From Mycolicibacterium peregrinum (GTDB lineage Bacteria > Actinomycetota > Actinomycetes > Mycobacteriales > Mycobacteriaceae): a stretch of 64,000 nt of DNA. Shown one piece after another: positions 34,493 to 43,113 of this stretch. Location: assembly GCF_001665785.1 (NCBI RefSeq), contig NZ_LZSO01000029.1, positions 1 to 64,000 of the forward strand, written 5' to 3'. A program made the position numbers and the translations under genes. Each line of letters starts with the position of its first letter. Within the stretch, counting starts at the first letter, position 1. The notes below the pieces were generated by a model that was not told the DNA's origin, did not search any database, and was given only the letters and a program-made list of their open reading frames with translations.

Positions 34493-36871
34493 TCAGTGAT
34501 CCCTTCCTGATGGTTTCTGCGAGCCGAGTTCCTGTGCCTGCTCGATCGCTTCGACGATGGCTGCCGGGGTGGCGGGCAAGGTGGTCAAGGTGACGCCGAG
34601 CGGGGCCAGGGCGTCGTTGACGGCGTTGATCACCGCGGGCGTCGAGCCGATGGCGCCGCCCTCACCTGCTCCCTTGTAGCCGCCGACGCCGGGGCCGGGG
34701 ATCTCGACGTGGCCGTACTCGATCGTCGGGACCTCGGTGGCGGTGGGCAGCAGATAGTCGACAAAGGTTGAGGACAACGGGTTTCCGGCGTCGTCATAGG
34801 ACAACTTCTCCAGCAGTGCTCCGCCGATTCCCTGGACGGTGCCGCCGGCGATCTGGCCCTCGACCACGTTGGGGTTGATCATCGGGCCGACGTCCTCGCT
34901 GACGATGTAGCGGGTCAGGGTGACGTGGCCGGTGACGACATCGACCTCGCAGGTGCAGGCATGGGTGGCGTTCGCCCAGTGGATCGGGGCGGTCGGTGGC
35001 GCGGTGTAGCGGGCGGTGGCCTCGAGGTTCGCCGACATGCCCGGCGGCAGCATCTGCGGTTCGTAGTGGGCGCGGTAGGCCAGATCGGCGAAGCTCACGC
35101 TCTTTTCGGGATCGTTGCGCGCGACGGCCCTGGACCCGCCGAGCTCGATCTCGGATTCGGAGACCTCCAGCCTGGCGGCGGCCATCGCGACCAGCTGGTT
35201 GCGCAGGATGGTGCCGGCCTCGTTGACCGCCCCGGCCGTCATCGGGGCGCTGCGGCTGCCCTGGGTACCCGCGCCGTACGGCGTCACCGCGGTGTCGCCC
35301 TGGATGGTGGCGACATCGTCGATATCGGCGCCGAGTGCGTCGGCGGTAAGCTGAATGACGGTGGTTTCCAGGCTGTTTCCGGTAGACCCGCCGTTGACGT
35401 AGACGTTGATCTTGCCGGTCGGCTCCATCCGGATGGTGCAGCCCTCGCTGGCCAGGTGCCCGGTGGCCGCACCGGTCGGCTCGATGTAGGCCGAGAAGCC
35501 CAGCCCGAGGTACCTGCCCTGGGCCAGCGCCTCGGCCTGCTCCTTGCGGAACCCTTCGTGGTCGAGGATCTTGACCGCCTGCTCGAACGTCTCGATCGGG
35601 GCGACGTGGTCATACGGCATGCCGTTGGGATTGAAGTACGGCATCTCGTCGCGGCGGAGCAGGTTCTTGCGCCGCAGCTCCACCGGATCCATGTCCATCT
35701 TGCGCGCGGCGATGTCGAGAAGTATTTCGCGGGTGAGGGTTTCGTACTGCCACGGGCCTCGGTAGGCGTGCAGACCGGCGGTGTTGGAGAACACCGTCTT
35801 GTAGTTGAAGCTCGCTTTGGGCACCCGGTACGGGCCAGGGAAGAACATGCCGATGGCTGCGGTGGTCAGCACCGGGTAGGGCGTCGGGTAGGAGCCGACG
35901 TCCTGGACGAAGTCGATGTCGGCGGCCAGGATGGCGCCGTCGTCGTCGAACGCCATGCGCACGTCGCCGTCGACATGGCGGGACTGACCCGCCGACATCA
36001 GGTTCTCGCGGCGGTCTTCGATCCACTTGAGCGCTGTGCGTACCTTGCGCGCGGCCAGCATGATGCACATGTCCTCGCGCATCGGGACCACCTTCTGGCC
36101 GAACCCGCCGCCGGTGTCGCGCATGATGACCCGCACATGCTGGGCCGGGATGCCGAGCAGTCGGGCCGCGAAGGCGCGCAACTCGTGCGGGGTCTGGGTG
36201 GAGGCCCAGATGGTCAGCTCCCCTGCCGAAGTGCCAGTGGCCGACCACTCGGTGACCATGCCGCGGCACTCGATCGGCACCGGCACGTGCATCTGCTGGT
36301 AGATGTGCTCCTTCACCACATGTGCGGCGGCGCCGAAGACCTCCTCGTCCGGGGGCATGCCGGCCATGCCGCCGGCATTGTTGTCCGGGAAGGCCTCATG
36401 GACGGACACGTCGGAGGTCAGCGCCTGGCGGAAGTCGGCGATCGCGGGCAGCGGTTCGTAGTCGACGTCGACCAGATCCACGGCGTCCTCAGCGATGTAG
36501 CGGCTTTCGGCGATGACCAGGGCGACCGGATCGCCGACGAACTTCACCTCACCCTCGGCCAGCGGTGGCCGAGGGGTGTCCGGGACGTCCTTGCCCGCGA
36601 CGGCGTGCCAGGCCTCTTTGACCTCGGGGTTCAGATCCGCGGCGGTCAGCACCGCGTGCACACCGGGCAGGGCCAGGGCCGCCGTGACGTCGATGGCGGT
36701 GAACTTCGCGTGCGCGTAGGGGCTGCGGACGAAGCAGGCGTGCAGCATGCCGGGCCGCGTGATGTCGTCGACGTACGTACCGCGTCCGGTGAGCAGGCGG
36801 GTGTCCTCGACCCGTTCGACCCGTCTCCCGGCATAGCGGGTTGCGACGGTCTCCGGTACGGCTGACGCCAT
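34493..36871 (-). CDS. Molybdenum hydroxylase large subunit (CoxL/XdhB type, not CO-specific)
   Basis: A 792-residue molybdopterin-cytosine-dinucleotide subunit. It shows GGGFGQKVVP for cofactor binding and the catalytic glutamate in YKGAGEGGAIG. The active-site loop reads AYRGPWQYE. True CO dehydrogenase has AYRCSFR with a cysteine that holds copper; no such cysteine is present, so CO is an unlikely substrate. ATG at 36871 has GGAGCG upstream. It is the first gene of the operon. No XdhC/CoxI, CoxD or MocA-type maturation gene is adjacent. Confidence 0.88.
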   Translation of the reverse strand: MASAVPETVATRYAGRRVERVEDTRLLTGRGTYVDDITRPGMLHACFVRSPYAHAKFTAIDVTAALALPGVHAVLTAADLNPEVKEAWHAVAGKDVPDTPRPPLAEGEVKFVGDPVALVIAESRYIAEDAVDLVDVDYEPLPAIADFRQALTSDVSVHEAFPDNNAGGMAGMPPDEEVFGAAAHVVKEHIYQQMHVPVPIECRGMVTEWSATGTSAGELTIWASTQTPHELRAFAARLLGIPAQHVRVIMRDTGGGFGQKVVPMREDMCIMLAARKVRTALKWIEDRRENLMSAGQSRHVDGDVRMAFDDDGAILAADIDFVQDVGSYPTPYPVLTTAAIGMFFPGPYRVPKASFNYKTVFSNTAGLHAYRGPWQYETLTREILLDIAARKMDMDPVELRRKNLLRRDEMPYFNPNGMPYDHVAPIETFEQAVKILDHEGFRKEQAEALAQGRYLGLGFSAYIEPTGAATGHLASEGCTIRMEPTGKINVYVNGGSTGNSLETTVIQLTADALGADIDDVATIQGDTAVTPYGAGTQGSRSAPMTAGAVNEAGTILRNQLVAMAAARLEVSESEIELGGSRAVARNDPEKSVSFADLAYRAHYEPQMLPPGMSANLEATARYTAPPTAPIHWANATHACTCEVDVVTGHVTLTRYIVSEDVGPMINPNVVEGQIAGGTVQGIGGALLEKLSYDDAGNPLSSTFVDYLLPTATEVPTIEYGHVEIPGPGVGGYKGAGEGGAIGSTPAVINAVNDALAPLGVTLTTLPATPAAIVEAIEQAQELGSQKPSGRDH

Positions 36872-36975
36872 AGGATCGCTCCAATTCCGTCGGTTACTTC
36901 TGCGCGTAAGCAAATGGCCGCCGGAGGGCTCCGAGGCCGGATCAAGAGTGCCGTTATCGTACATCGGAAAGCAAT

Positions 36976-37641
36976 ATGCCTGAAGAAGAGAGTGTCATTT
37001 CCGCAGGAAAAAGACTGCTGGCAGCCGCCGTGGTGTCAGCCGTCGGCGGCCCGGTCCTGTTGGCCGGGGCGCCGGTGGCATCGGCCAGGCCGGCGGCCGA
37101 GGCGGGGTTGGTCGACGTGCGCTCGGTCGTGCCCGACGCGGTGATCGACCTGCGGTACGCGAGCAGTGACAACTTCGTCGGCCAGCAGCTCTACCCAGCG
37201 GGCGCTCCTTGCCTGGTGCACGAGTCGATGGCCCCTGGTCTGGCCGCCGCGGCGGCCGCCTTGCGGCCAGACAGGCTGGTCTTCTGGGACTGCTACCGGC
37301 CACACGAGGTTCAGGTCAGGATGTTCGAGGTGGTGTCCAATCCCAATTGGGTGGCCCGGCCGAGCCCATACGCCCGCAGTCACGAGGCCGGCCGCTCGGT
37401 CGACGTCACGATCGCCCACGGGGCGTCGCTCGTCGACATGGGCACCGGGTTCGACGACTTCTCCCCGCGTAGCCTCGCGTACGCCACCGACGGGGTGAGC
37501 CCTGCAGCCCAGGCCAATCGGGCGCGGCTGCGCGAGGCCATGCAAGCCGGCGGGCTGGCCGTGTACTCGGGGGAGTGGTGGCACTTCGACGGACCCGGCG
37601 CGGCCGAGCCGCGGCCCTACCTGGATGTTCCGCTGGGATAA
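36976..37641 (+). CDS. D-alanyl-D-alanine dipeptidase-like exported protein (M15D, VanX family)
   Basis: A 221-residue zinc peptidase homologue. A signal peptide is likely (RLLAAAVVSAVGGPVLLAGAPVASA). The zinc and catalytic signatures are SHEAGRSVDVT (SxHxxGxxxD) and EWWH near the C-terminus; the arginine of the DCYRP segment is also conserved in VanX. It would hydrolyse D-Ala-D-Ala or related dipeptides outside the membrane. The export signal differs from the cytoplasmic VanX of resistance operons and points to wall-peptide recycling. Divergent from coxL across 104 bases. Confidence 0.82.
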   Translation: MPEEESVISAGKRLLAAAVVSAVGGPVLLAGAPVASARPAAEAGLVDVRSVVPDAVIDLRYASSDNFVGQQLYPAGAPCLVHESMAPGLAAAAAALRPDRLVFWDCYRPHEVQVRMFEVVSNPNWVARPSPYARSHEAGRSVDVTIAHGASLVDMGTGFDDFSPRSLAYATDGVSPAAQANRARLREAMQAGGLAVYSGEWWHFDGPGAAEPRPYLDVPLG

Positions 37642-37726
37642 GTCCTGGGCCCTGTTCTCCGGGTTTGGAATGTGCCAGCATGGGGAACCGTAACGTTCGT
37701 CACGATCCGGTAGGCGTGGAGTCGAA

Positions 37727-38431
37727 ATGAACGTCTTCAGATATTTTCAGGGCGCGGTGCTGATTGCCGCCTGCGCCGCCCCGTTCGCACCGATGCCCGC
37801 CGCGTCGGCGCAGCCGCCTTGTCCGGATGTCGAGGTGGTGTTCGCGCGCGGCACCTACGAACCGCCCGGCGTCGGCGGCCCGGGACAGTCCTTCGTCGAT
37901 GCCCTGCGTGCGCGTACCGGGGAACGGTCGGTCGAGGTGTATCCGGTGAACTACCAGGCCAGCGGAAACTTCGGTGACCGGATCGAGTTCGCCAGAACTG
38001 TCGTCGACGGTATCCGCGACGCGTCCGACCATGTCAAGGCGACGGCCAGGGACTGTCCCAAGACGAAGGTGGTTTTGGGCGGTTACTCCCAAGGTGCTGT
38101 CGTAGCGGGCTATACCACCGCGGCCACGGTGCCGGACGGCATTCCGGCGGAGTACAAGCAGTACATCCCCGAACCCATGGCGCCGGAGATCGCCGACCAC
38201 GTGGCGTCGGTGGTCCTGCTGGGGACACCGTCCGACGAGTTCATGCGCGACATCGGCGCGCCGCCGATGGTGATCGGTCAGCGATACAAGGACAAGACGA
38301 TCGAGCTGTGCGAGCCGGGTGACACGATCTGCGACGGAACGCCGGCCGGGGTTCCCAACTTCGCACACACCGCGTATGTGCTCAATGGCATGCCCGGCCA
38401 GGCCGCCGATTTCACGGTGGGCCGGCTCTGA
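37727..38431 (+). CDS. Cutinase family esterase (exported)
   Basis: A 234-residue secreted serine esterase. A signal peptide (residues ~1-28) precedes the cutinase fold. The nucleophile serine is in GGYSQGAVV, the aspartate in CEPGDTICDG and the histidine in NFAHTAYV. Paired cysteines (PPCPD with RDCPK; ELCEP with TICDG) match the family's disulfides. Mycobacterial cutinase-like proteins act as lipases/phospholipases on cell envelope or host lipids. ATG at 37727 has GTGGAG upstream. Confidence 0.88.
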   Translation: MNVFRYFQGAVLIAACAAPFAPMPAASAQPPCPDVEVVFARGTYEPPGVGGPGQSFVDALRARTGERSVEVYPVNYQASGNFGDRIEFARTVVDGIRDASDHVKATARDCPKTKVVLGGYSQGAVVAGYTTAATVPDGIPAEYKQYIPEPMAPEIADHVASVVLLGTPSDEFMRDIGAPPMVIGQRYKDKTIELCEPGDTICDGTPAGVPNFAHTAYVLNGMPGQAADFTVGRL

Positions 38432-38522
38432 CGGTGCCGAGTTGATAACGATCTGAAACCTCAATGGTTGCAATGTCATCCGTGAGGCCGAGGTCGTTGC
38501 TGAGCGCCACTATGTTCACTAG

Positions 38523-39668
38523 GTGCACCGTCGAACGGCCCTCAAGATCCCGCTGGTAATGGCAGCTGCGGCCGCTCTTCCGCAGGTGCTGGCCCCTCTT
38601 TCGGTGATCCCGCGGGCGAGCGCCGCACCCGGCCAGTGGCCGGTGGAACGAGCCAACGCGTGGTATCAGGCGCAGGGCTGGTTGGTGGGCACAAACTTCA
38701 TCACCTCGAACGCGATCAACCAGATCGAGATGTTCGGCGCCGGCACCTATGACGCGCGGCGCATCGACAGTGAGCTGCAGGCATGCCGCCTACTCGGGTT
38801 CAACACGGTACGGGTGTTCCTGCACGATCTGCTGTGGGCGCAGGACCGCGCCGGGTTCCAAAGCAGGCTGGCCAATTTCGTCGGGATCGCGGCGCGTCAG
38901 GGCATCAAGCCGCTGTTCGTGTTCTTCGATTCCTGCTGGGATCCGAACCCGCAGCTGGGCACGCAGCGGGCACCGACGCCGGGCGTGCACAACTCGGGCT
39001 GGGTGCAGAGCCCCGGTGCCCAACGCATCGACGACCCGCGGTACCGGCCTGTGCTGCGCGACTACGTGGTCGGGGTGATGAGCCAGTTCCGCAACGACAA
39101 CCGGGTCCTGGGCTGGGACCTGTGGAACGAGCCGGACAACCCCGCCAAGCAATATCGCAAGGTCGAACGCAAGGACAAGATCGATGCGGTCGGAGGACTG
39201 CTGCCCCAGGTGTTCGCCTGGGCTCGTTCGGTCAATGCCGTGCAGCCGTTGACCAGTGGCGTGTGGCAGGGCAGCTGGGACCGCGGAAGCAGAAGCGAGA
39301 TGGACAGTTTTCAGCTCGACAACTCCGACGTGATCTCGTTCCACTCGTACGCCGGCCCTGCCGAGTTCGAGGCCCGCATCGCCGAGCTCGCTCCGTTGGG
39401 CCGGCCGATCCTGTGCACGGAGTACCTGGCTCGGGACCAGGGCAGCACCGTTGAGGGCGTGCTTCCGGTTGCCAAGCGGCACAACGTCGCTGCCTACAGC
39501 TGGGGCCTGGTGGCCGGCAAGACCCAGACGTACTTCCCATGGGATTCGTGGGACAAGCCCTACACCAAGGTGCCGAACGTGTGGTTCAGCGATCTGCTGC
39601 AGCCGGACGGACGGCCCTATCGCGACGCCGAATATCAAACCCTGCGAAAGCTGACCACTCGGGTCTAG
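38523..39668 (+). CDS. Exported glycoside hydrolase (GH5/cellulase-like)
   Basis: A 381-residue TIM-barrel glycosidase homologue. The N-terminus MHRRTALKIPLVMAAAAALP resembles a twin-arginine or Sec signal. FNTVRVFLHDLLW, LGWDLWNEPDNP (acid/base glutamate) and ILCTEYLARDQ (nucleophile glutamate) fit clan GH-A, closest to GH5 or GH2-like barrels. Substrate unknown. GTG at 38523 lies 6 bases after TATGTT (38511-38516), so the mRNA is probably leaderless. Its stop overlaps the convergent DUF885 gene by 4 bases. Confidence 0.78.
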   Translation: MHRRTALKIPLVMAAAAALPQVLAPLSVIPRASAAPGQWPVERANAWYQAQGWLVGTNFITSNAINQIEMFGAGTYDARRIDSELQACRLLGFNTVRVFLHDLLWAQDRAGFQSRLANFVGIAARQGIKPLFVFFDSCWDPNPQLGTQRAPTPGVHNSGWVQSPGAQRIDDPRYRPVLRDYVVGVMSQFRNDNRVLGWDLWNEPDNPAKQYRKVERKDKIDAVGGLLPQVFAWARSVNAVQPLTSGVWQGSWDRGSRSEMDSFQLDNSDVISFHSYAGPAEFEARIAELAPLGRPILCTEYLARDQGSTVEGVLPVAKRHNVAAYSWGLVAGKTQTYFPWDSWDKPYTKVPNVWFSDLLQPDGRPYRDAEYQTLRKLTTRV

Positions 39669-41404
39669 AACAGATCACCCGTGTGGCCCAGCATCACCTT
39701 GCGGATCAGCGGCAGGGGCAGCGGGCCAATCCTCACAAACGCGTCGTGGAAAGCCTTGAGCGAGAATGCGTCACCGAGCGCTTTTCGGTAGTCATCGCGC
39801 AGCTTCAGGATGGCCAGTTTGCCCATGGTGTAGTAGCCATAGGTGGCGTCCGACGTACCGCGCTTGGCTTCCGATTCCGCGACCGGTCCAGGCTGATAGG
39901 CCTGGTCGACGAACATGCGCTGGGCCTGTTCGACGGTCATGCCCTCGGTGTGCATCTTGATGCCGACGATGAATCGGACATCGCGCAGCAGGGCATCCTG
40001 GACTTGGGCCAACCGGTAGCGCGGATCGTCGGCGTGCAACCCTTCATCGAGCATCATCTGCTCGCAGTAGTGCGCCCATCCCTCGAAATTGCTTGTCGCG
40101 CCGAACACCTTGCGTACATCGGACGGATAGTCCTTGGCGTATAGGAACTGCAGGTAGTGCCCAGGCCATGCCTCGTGCACGGACACATTGCTGATCGACG
40201 GGCGGTACCACTGCGACATGAACTCGTCCTGCTCGTCTTTCGGCCAGGACGGATCGGGAAGGGTCATGTTGAAATAGGCTTCGGTCGCCACCTTCTCGAA
40301 CGGTCCCGGGATGTCCATCGATGCCGAGGTGGTGGCGCGCATGAACGGCGGTGTCTCCACCACCTTCGCCGGCGGAGCCGGTGGGACATCGACGATCTGC
40401 CTGTCGCGGACGAACTGGGCAAGGCTGTCGAGATTTGCCTGGGTGACCGCCAGCAGGTCCGAGGCCGGCGGGAAGTCCTTCTGTACGTCGGCCAACACGT
40501 TCAACGGGGCCTTGGTGGGATCGATCTGCCGGGCCGCCTCGGCGAAGGCCTTCTGGTTGCGTGCGAGGTCTTCGTTTGCCACCGACAGCAGATCGGGCAG
40601 TGGCGTGGTGATCATCTCGTCGGCGTCGAGTACCTTCCGATACGTTTCGGCGCCGTACGCGAACGAACCGTTGGACCGTGGCAGTAGATCGTTCTCCAGC
40701 CAGGATTTGTAGTCGCCCAGTGCCGTGACCACCGCGTCATTGGCCTTGCCGAACTCGGCCAGCAACGCTGGGTCTTTCACGCCGGCGAATGCAGCAGGCA
40801 CGTCGTGCGCGAAGAAATCGCGATTGCCGTCGACCTGGTCGATCGCGATCTGCGTGTAGATTCGCGGCGAATCGTCGAGATTCTTGCGGGCGTGGGCGAG
40901 CGCAGCCGGCATCATCTTCAACCTGCTGGTCAATGACCGCAGACGTTGTTCGGCCGGGGCGAAACTGCGCGAGATCATGACGTATGCGTCGTTGGTGATA
41001 CCGCTGCTGTATGTGTCGGGATTCTTCGCCCACGGACGAATGACCTGCTCGCGCAACAACATTCCGTCGAGCGCGTGTTTGATCTGCTCAAGGTCCAGCT
41101 GGGCGTCCAACGTCAAACTGCCGGCGTCGATCCCGTCAAGGCGCGCCCGGTAAGACTTGACGGCATCCACATTGGCGGTGACTGCCGCCGCCGAATAGTC
41201 AGGTATCCGGTCGTCGTACGTGTGGATGCCCAGATATGTGGCATTCGAGGGGTTCTGTCGGTAGGTGTAATCGAGGATCTCTGCGGCGAGCCGGCGGAAC
41301 GCGTCGTCCCCGGAGTCGGCCGCCTGGTCGCTGGTCGTACCACAGGCCTGCAGGAACCCAGCGGTGAGCAGCAATGCCACGAGCGTTGACCCCAGACGCC
41401 TCAT
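39665..41404 (-). CDS. DUF885 family lipoprotein (metallopeptidase-like)
   Basis: A 579-residue protein. The signal peptide ends in LQACGTTSDQ, a lipobox, so it is probably lipid-anchored outside the membrane. The DUF885 hallmark VHEAWPGHYLQF gives an HExxxGH zinc-site-like motif; another conserved segment is FEGWAHYCEQMM, whose glutamate and histidine could complete the site. Members of the family are annotated as putative M-type peptidases without a settled substrate. ATG at 41404. Confidence 0.82.
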   Translation of the reverse strand: MRRLGSTLVALLLTAGFLQACGTTSDQAADSGDDAFRRLAAEILDYTYRQNPSNATYLGIHTYDDRIPDYSAAAVTANVDAVKSYRARLDGIDAGSLTLDAQLDLEQIKHALDGMLLREQVIRPWAKNPDTYSSGITNDAYVMISRSFAPAEQRLRSLTSRLKMMPAALAHARKNLDDSPRIYTQIAIDQVDGNRDFFAHDVPAAFAGVKDPALLAEFGKANDAVVTALGDYKSWLENDLLPRSNGSFAYGAETYRKVLDADEMITTPLPDLLSVANEDLARNQKAFAEAARQIDPTKAPLNVLADVQKDFPPASDLLAVTQANLDSLAQFVRDRQIVDVPPAPPAKVVETPPFMRATTSASMDIPGPFEKVATEAYFNMTLPDPSWPKDEQDEFMSQWYRPSISNVSVHEAWPGHYLQFLYAKDYPSDVRKVFGATSNFEGWAHYCEQMMLDEGLHADDPRYRLAQVQDALLRDVRFIVGIKMHTEGMTVEQAQRMFVDQAYQPGPVAESEAKRGTSDATYGYYTMGKLAILKLRDDYRKALGDAFSLKAFHDAFVRIGPLPLPLIRKVMLGHTGDLF

Positions 41405-41468
41405 GTCTGGAGGCTAGATCACGCTACCGACGACACGGAAGCGCTGGGCTCGTGTTTAGCCGTGGTCG

Positions 41469-41645
41469 ATGCGGGCGACTCAACAGGCTATGGATCAACG
41501 TGACGGTGGCCGGCCGATACCGAAAGACGCCCGCAAGGCGACTGAGGGGCAGGAGGAGCTGCAGGACGAATTCGACCGTCGGGGTGAGGATCCCGACGGG
41601 CCGGGACTGCACGAGAGTCACGAGAACATCGCCGACGAGACGTGA
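41469..41645 (+). CDS. Possible small hydrophilic protein
   Basis: A 58-codon frame from ATG 41469 to TGA 41643-41645. The product is very charged, with DARKATEGQEELQDEF in the middle and GLHESHENIADET at the end, and contains no cysteine. Third codon positions in the second half are mostly G or C, as in real genes of this genome. A second ATG at 41490 would give 51 residues. It fills the gap between the DUF885 gene and the HNH gene. I recognise no family; it may be spurious. Confidence 0.4.
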   Translation: MRATQQAMDQRDGGRPIPKDARKATEGQEELQDEFDRRGEDPDGPGLHESHENIADET

Positions 41646-41648
41646 ATG

Positions 41649-42053
41649 CTAGAACGACTGCCCGTTGGCGTAACGCTCACGGCGGTAGTAGCGCCCGTTG
41701 CCCCGGTTACGGCTCTTGAACGTGGGTAGCTGCGAGTCGCAGTTGGGACAGACCAGTCTGAGATTCTCCCGGCGATTGTTCGTCGGGTTCCCGTCGATGT
41801 GATCCATGATCAAGGTCAGGGGTAGCTCCTGCCACACGCTGGCTGCGCCGCAGATGGCGCAACAGCCCGACTGAGCCTCGATGAGGTAGAGCCGGATGTA
41901 GTTGCCTTGCTCGCCGCGGACTCGGGCTTCGCCGGACGCAAGCCAGAGCTCGGTCATGGCCTCGCGTCGGGCCGCCGCCTGACACGCATTACCGCAGTAG
42001 AGCTTCTGACTGCGCTTCAAAAGCGGTGTACCGCAACCGCGACAGAGCCTCAT
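41649..42053 (-). CDS. HNH endonuclease family protein
   Basis: A 134-residue protein. The N-terminus has a short zinc-finger-like region (MRLCRGCGTPLLKRSQKLYC with NAC). The HNH core is MDHIDGNPTNNRRENLRLVC with PNC, giving the His-Asn pair and a CxxC zinc site together with CCAIC. Such small HNH proteins occur in phage, homing and restriction settings and as solitary genes. It lies just downstream of the 3' end of tRNA-Thr, but no integrase or direct repeat accompanies it. Confidence 0.82.
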   Translation of the reverse strand: MRLCRGCGTPLLKRSQKLYCGNACQAAARREAMTELWLASGEARVRGEQGNYIRLYLIEAQSGCCAICGAASVWQELPLTLIMDHIDGNPTNNRRENLRLVCPNCDSQLPTFKSRNRGNGRYYRRERYANGQSF

Positions 42054-42100
42054 GGATTGAAGTTACGAGGACCCACCGACAACGCAGCGGCCGCCAATAT

Positions 42101-42175
42101 TGGAGCCCCCGGTCAGGATTGAACTGACGGCCTACGCTTTACAAGAGCGTTGCTCTACCACTGAGCTACGGAGGC
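42101..42175 (-). tRNA. tRNA-Thr (anticodon TGT)
   Basis: The minus strand folds as a full cloverleaf of 75 bases including an encoded CCA. The acceptor stem is GCCTCCG with CGGGGGC, the D arm GCTC/GAGC, the anticodon stem ACGCT/AGCGT with loop CTTGTAA, and the T arm carries GTTCAAT. Anticodon TGT reads ACA (threonine). Confidence 0.95.
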
Positions 42176-42201
42176 GGGTCGAACGCGCTTAGTCTAACGG
42201 G

Positions 42202-43017
42202 TCACTCGTCGGCGTCGATAACTCGCTGCGAACTGACCGGCCGCGGGGAACTCCGCCGGGACGAACGGCGAGGCAGTGGGATGCGGTCGGCGATACTGCT
42301 GAGTGGGTTGACCACCTGGCTCAGCGTGATGACCGCGTCGTGCAGCGCATCGATGGTGGGGGCCAATGCCTCGAGCCCGGGCGCCAGCCGGTTCAGCGTG
42401 TCGGCCACATCGGCGAGCTTGAGCAATGGGCCGTCGGGATCGGTCAGGGTGTCGAGCAGGCCGCCTTCGGCGAGCAGCCGATCGGCCACCCCGTCCTCAC
42501 GCAGTACCCGCTCGAACAGGCCATCGTTGGCGAGTAGTTGATCGGCCAGCCCGCCCGGGGCGATCACCCGGGACACGGCGCCGTCAGCGGTGGTCAACCG
42601 GTCCAGCAGACCGCCCTCCATGGTGACCTGGTCCACCAGGCCGCCGGGGGCGACAGCCCGGGCCACAGCGCCGTTGTCTGCGGTCAGCCGGTCCATCAGG
42701 CCACCCTCGGCAGTCAGTTGGTCGACGATCCCGCCAGGCTGCAGCAAACGGTTGATCGGGCCTTCGGGCGCCAGTGCCCGGCCGAGCGGCGCGTCGTCGT
42801 CCAGCAGTCGCGCCAGGCGGTTCGCGCGCTCCACCGCATCATCGATGCCGAACAGCGAGGCCATCGATGACCTGCCATTGAGGGGATTTGCGTCGGTGAT
42901 GCCGCGTTGCACGGCATTGAGGGTCTCGTTGGCGATGCCGAGACCGGCGTCGGCCACGGCCAACCCGATTCGCACCGGCGCGGTAGCAACCTGGATCAGC
43001 GTCTTGCCGAGGTTCAT
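42202..43017 (-). CDS. Conserved protein with tandem GGLxDxL repeats (Rv0756c position)
   Basis: A 271-residue protein with no family that I can name. The middle (residues ~65-195) is made of about nine degenerate 9-11-residue repeats of the form G-G-L-[VLMA]-D-[QR]-[LV]-T-x-x-[DEN]-G, alternating with AVARAVAPG-like units. The C-terminus is basic and serine-rich (RRSSRRSSPRP). No signal peptide or clear membrane segment is seen. It occupies the place of Rv0756c, divergent from phoP. ATG at 43017 is chosen over longer readings that run into the phoP promoter. Confidence 0.75.
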   Translation of the reverse strand: MNLGKTLIQVATAPVRIGLAVADAGLGIANETLNAVQRGITDANPLNGRSSMASLFGIDDAVERANRLARLLDDDAPLGRALAPEGPINRLLQPGGIVDQLTAEGGLMDRLTADNGAVARAVAPGGLVDQVTMEGGLLDRLTTADGAVSRVIAPGGLADQLLANDGLFERVLREDGVADRLLAEGGLLDTLTDPDGPLLKLADVADTLNRLAPGLEALAPTIDALHDAVITLSQVVNPLSSIADRIPLPRRSSRRSSPRPVSSQRVIDADE

Positions 43018-43040
43018 GGGCGTCAGTGTAGTTACCCCGA

Positions 43041-43070
43041 TCACAGTTAAACTCACAGGAACTGCACAGC
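43041..43070. promoter_or_regulatory. PhoP box (direct repeats) upstream of phoP
   Basis: TCACAGG-AACT-GCACAGC (43053-43070) fits the PhoP direct-repeat consensus TCACAGC-N4-TCACAGC with an 11-base period and two mismatches. A further TCACAG lies 12 bases upstream at 43041. PhoP is known to bind its own promoter. The site lies midway between phoP and the divergent repeat-protein gene and could affect both. Confidence 0.6.
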
Positions 43071-43113
43071 GTGCGTGCAGGTTGGGTTCAACAGGTACTA
43101 CCAACATCAGGGA

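Noticed and set aside
34925..36865. Long plus-strand open frame opposite the molybdenum hydroxylase large subunit
   Set aside because: It is rich in Arg, Gly, His and Val without domain signals, as expected for the complement of a GC-rich gene.
32406..36871. Calling the cox-like operon a carbon monoxide dehydrogenase
   Set aside because: The large subunit lacks the AYRCSFR loop cysteine needed for the Mo-Cu centre.
36976..37641. Vancomycin resistance determinant (VanX)
   Set aside because: There is no VanH/VanA-type ligase or VanRS pair, and the protein has an export signal; wall-peptide metabolism is more likely.
39665..41404. DUF885 and glycoside hydrolase genes as recent horizontal transfer
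   Set aside because: Base use may look slightly different by eye, but I could not measure it and no mobile element lies nearby.
41649..42175. HNH gene at the 3' end of tRNA-Thr as the edge of an integrated element
   Set aside because: No integrase and no second copy of the tRNA 3' end (attachment repeat) was found in the window; a solitary HNH gene is common.
42420..42740. DNA-level tandem repeat or CRISPR-like array in the repeat protein gene
   Set aside because: The repeats are degenerate, coding and contiguous, with no conserved spacer-repeat pattern; they are protein repeats.
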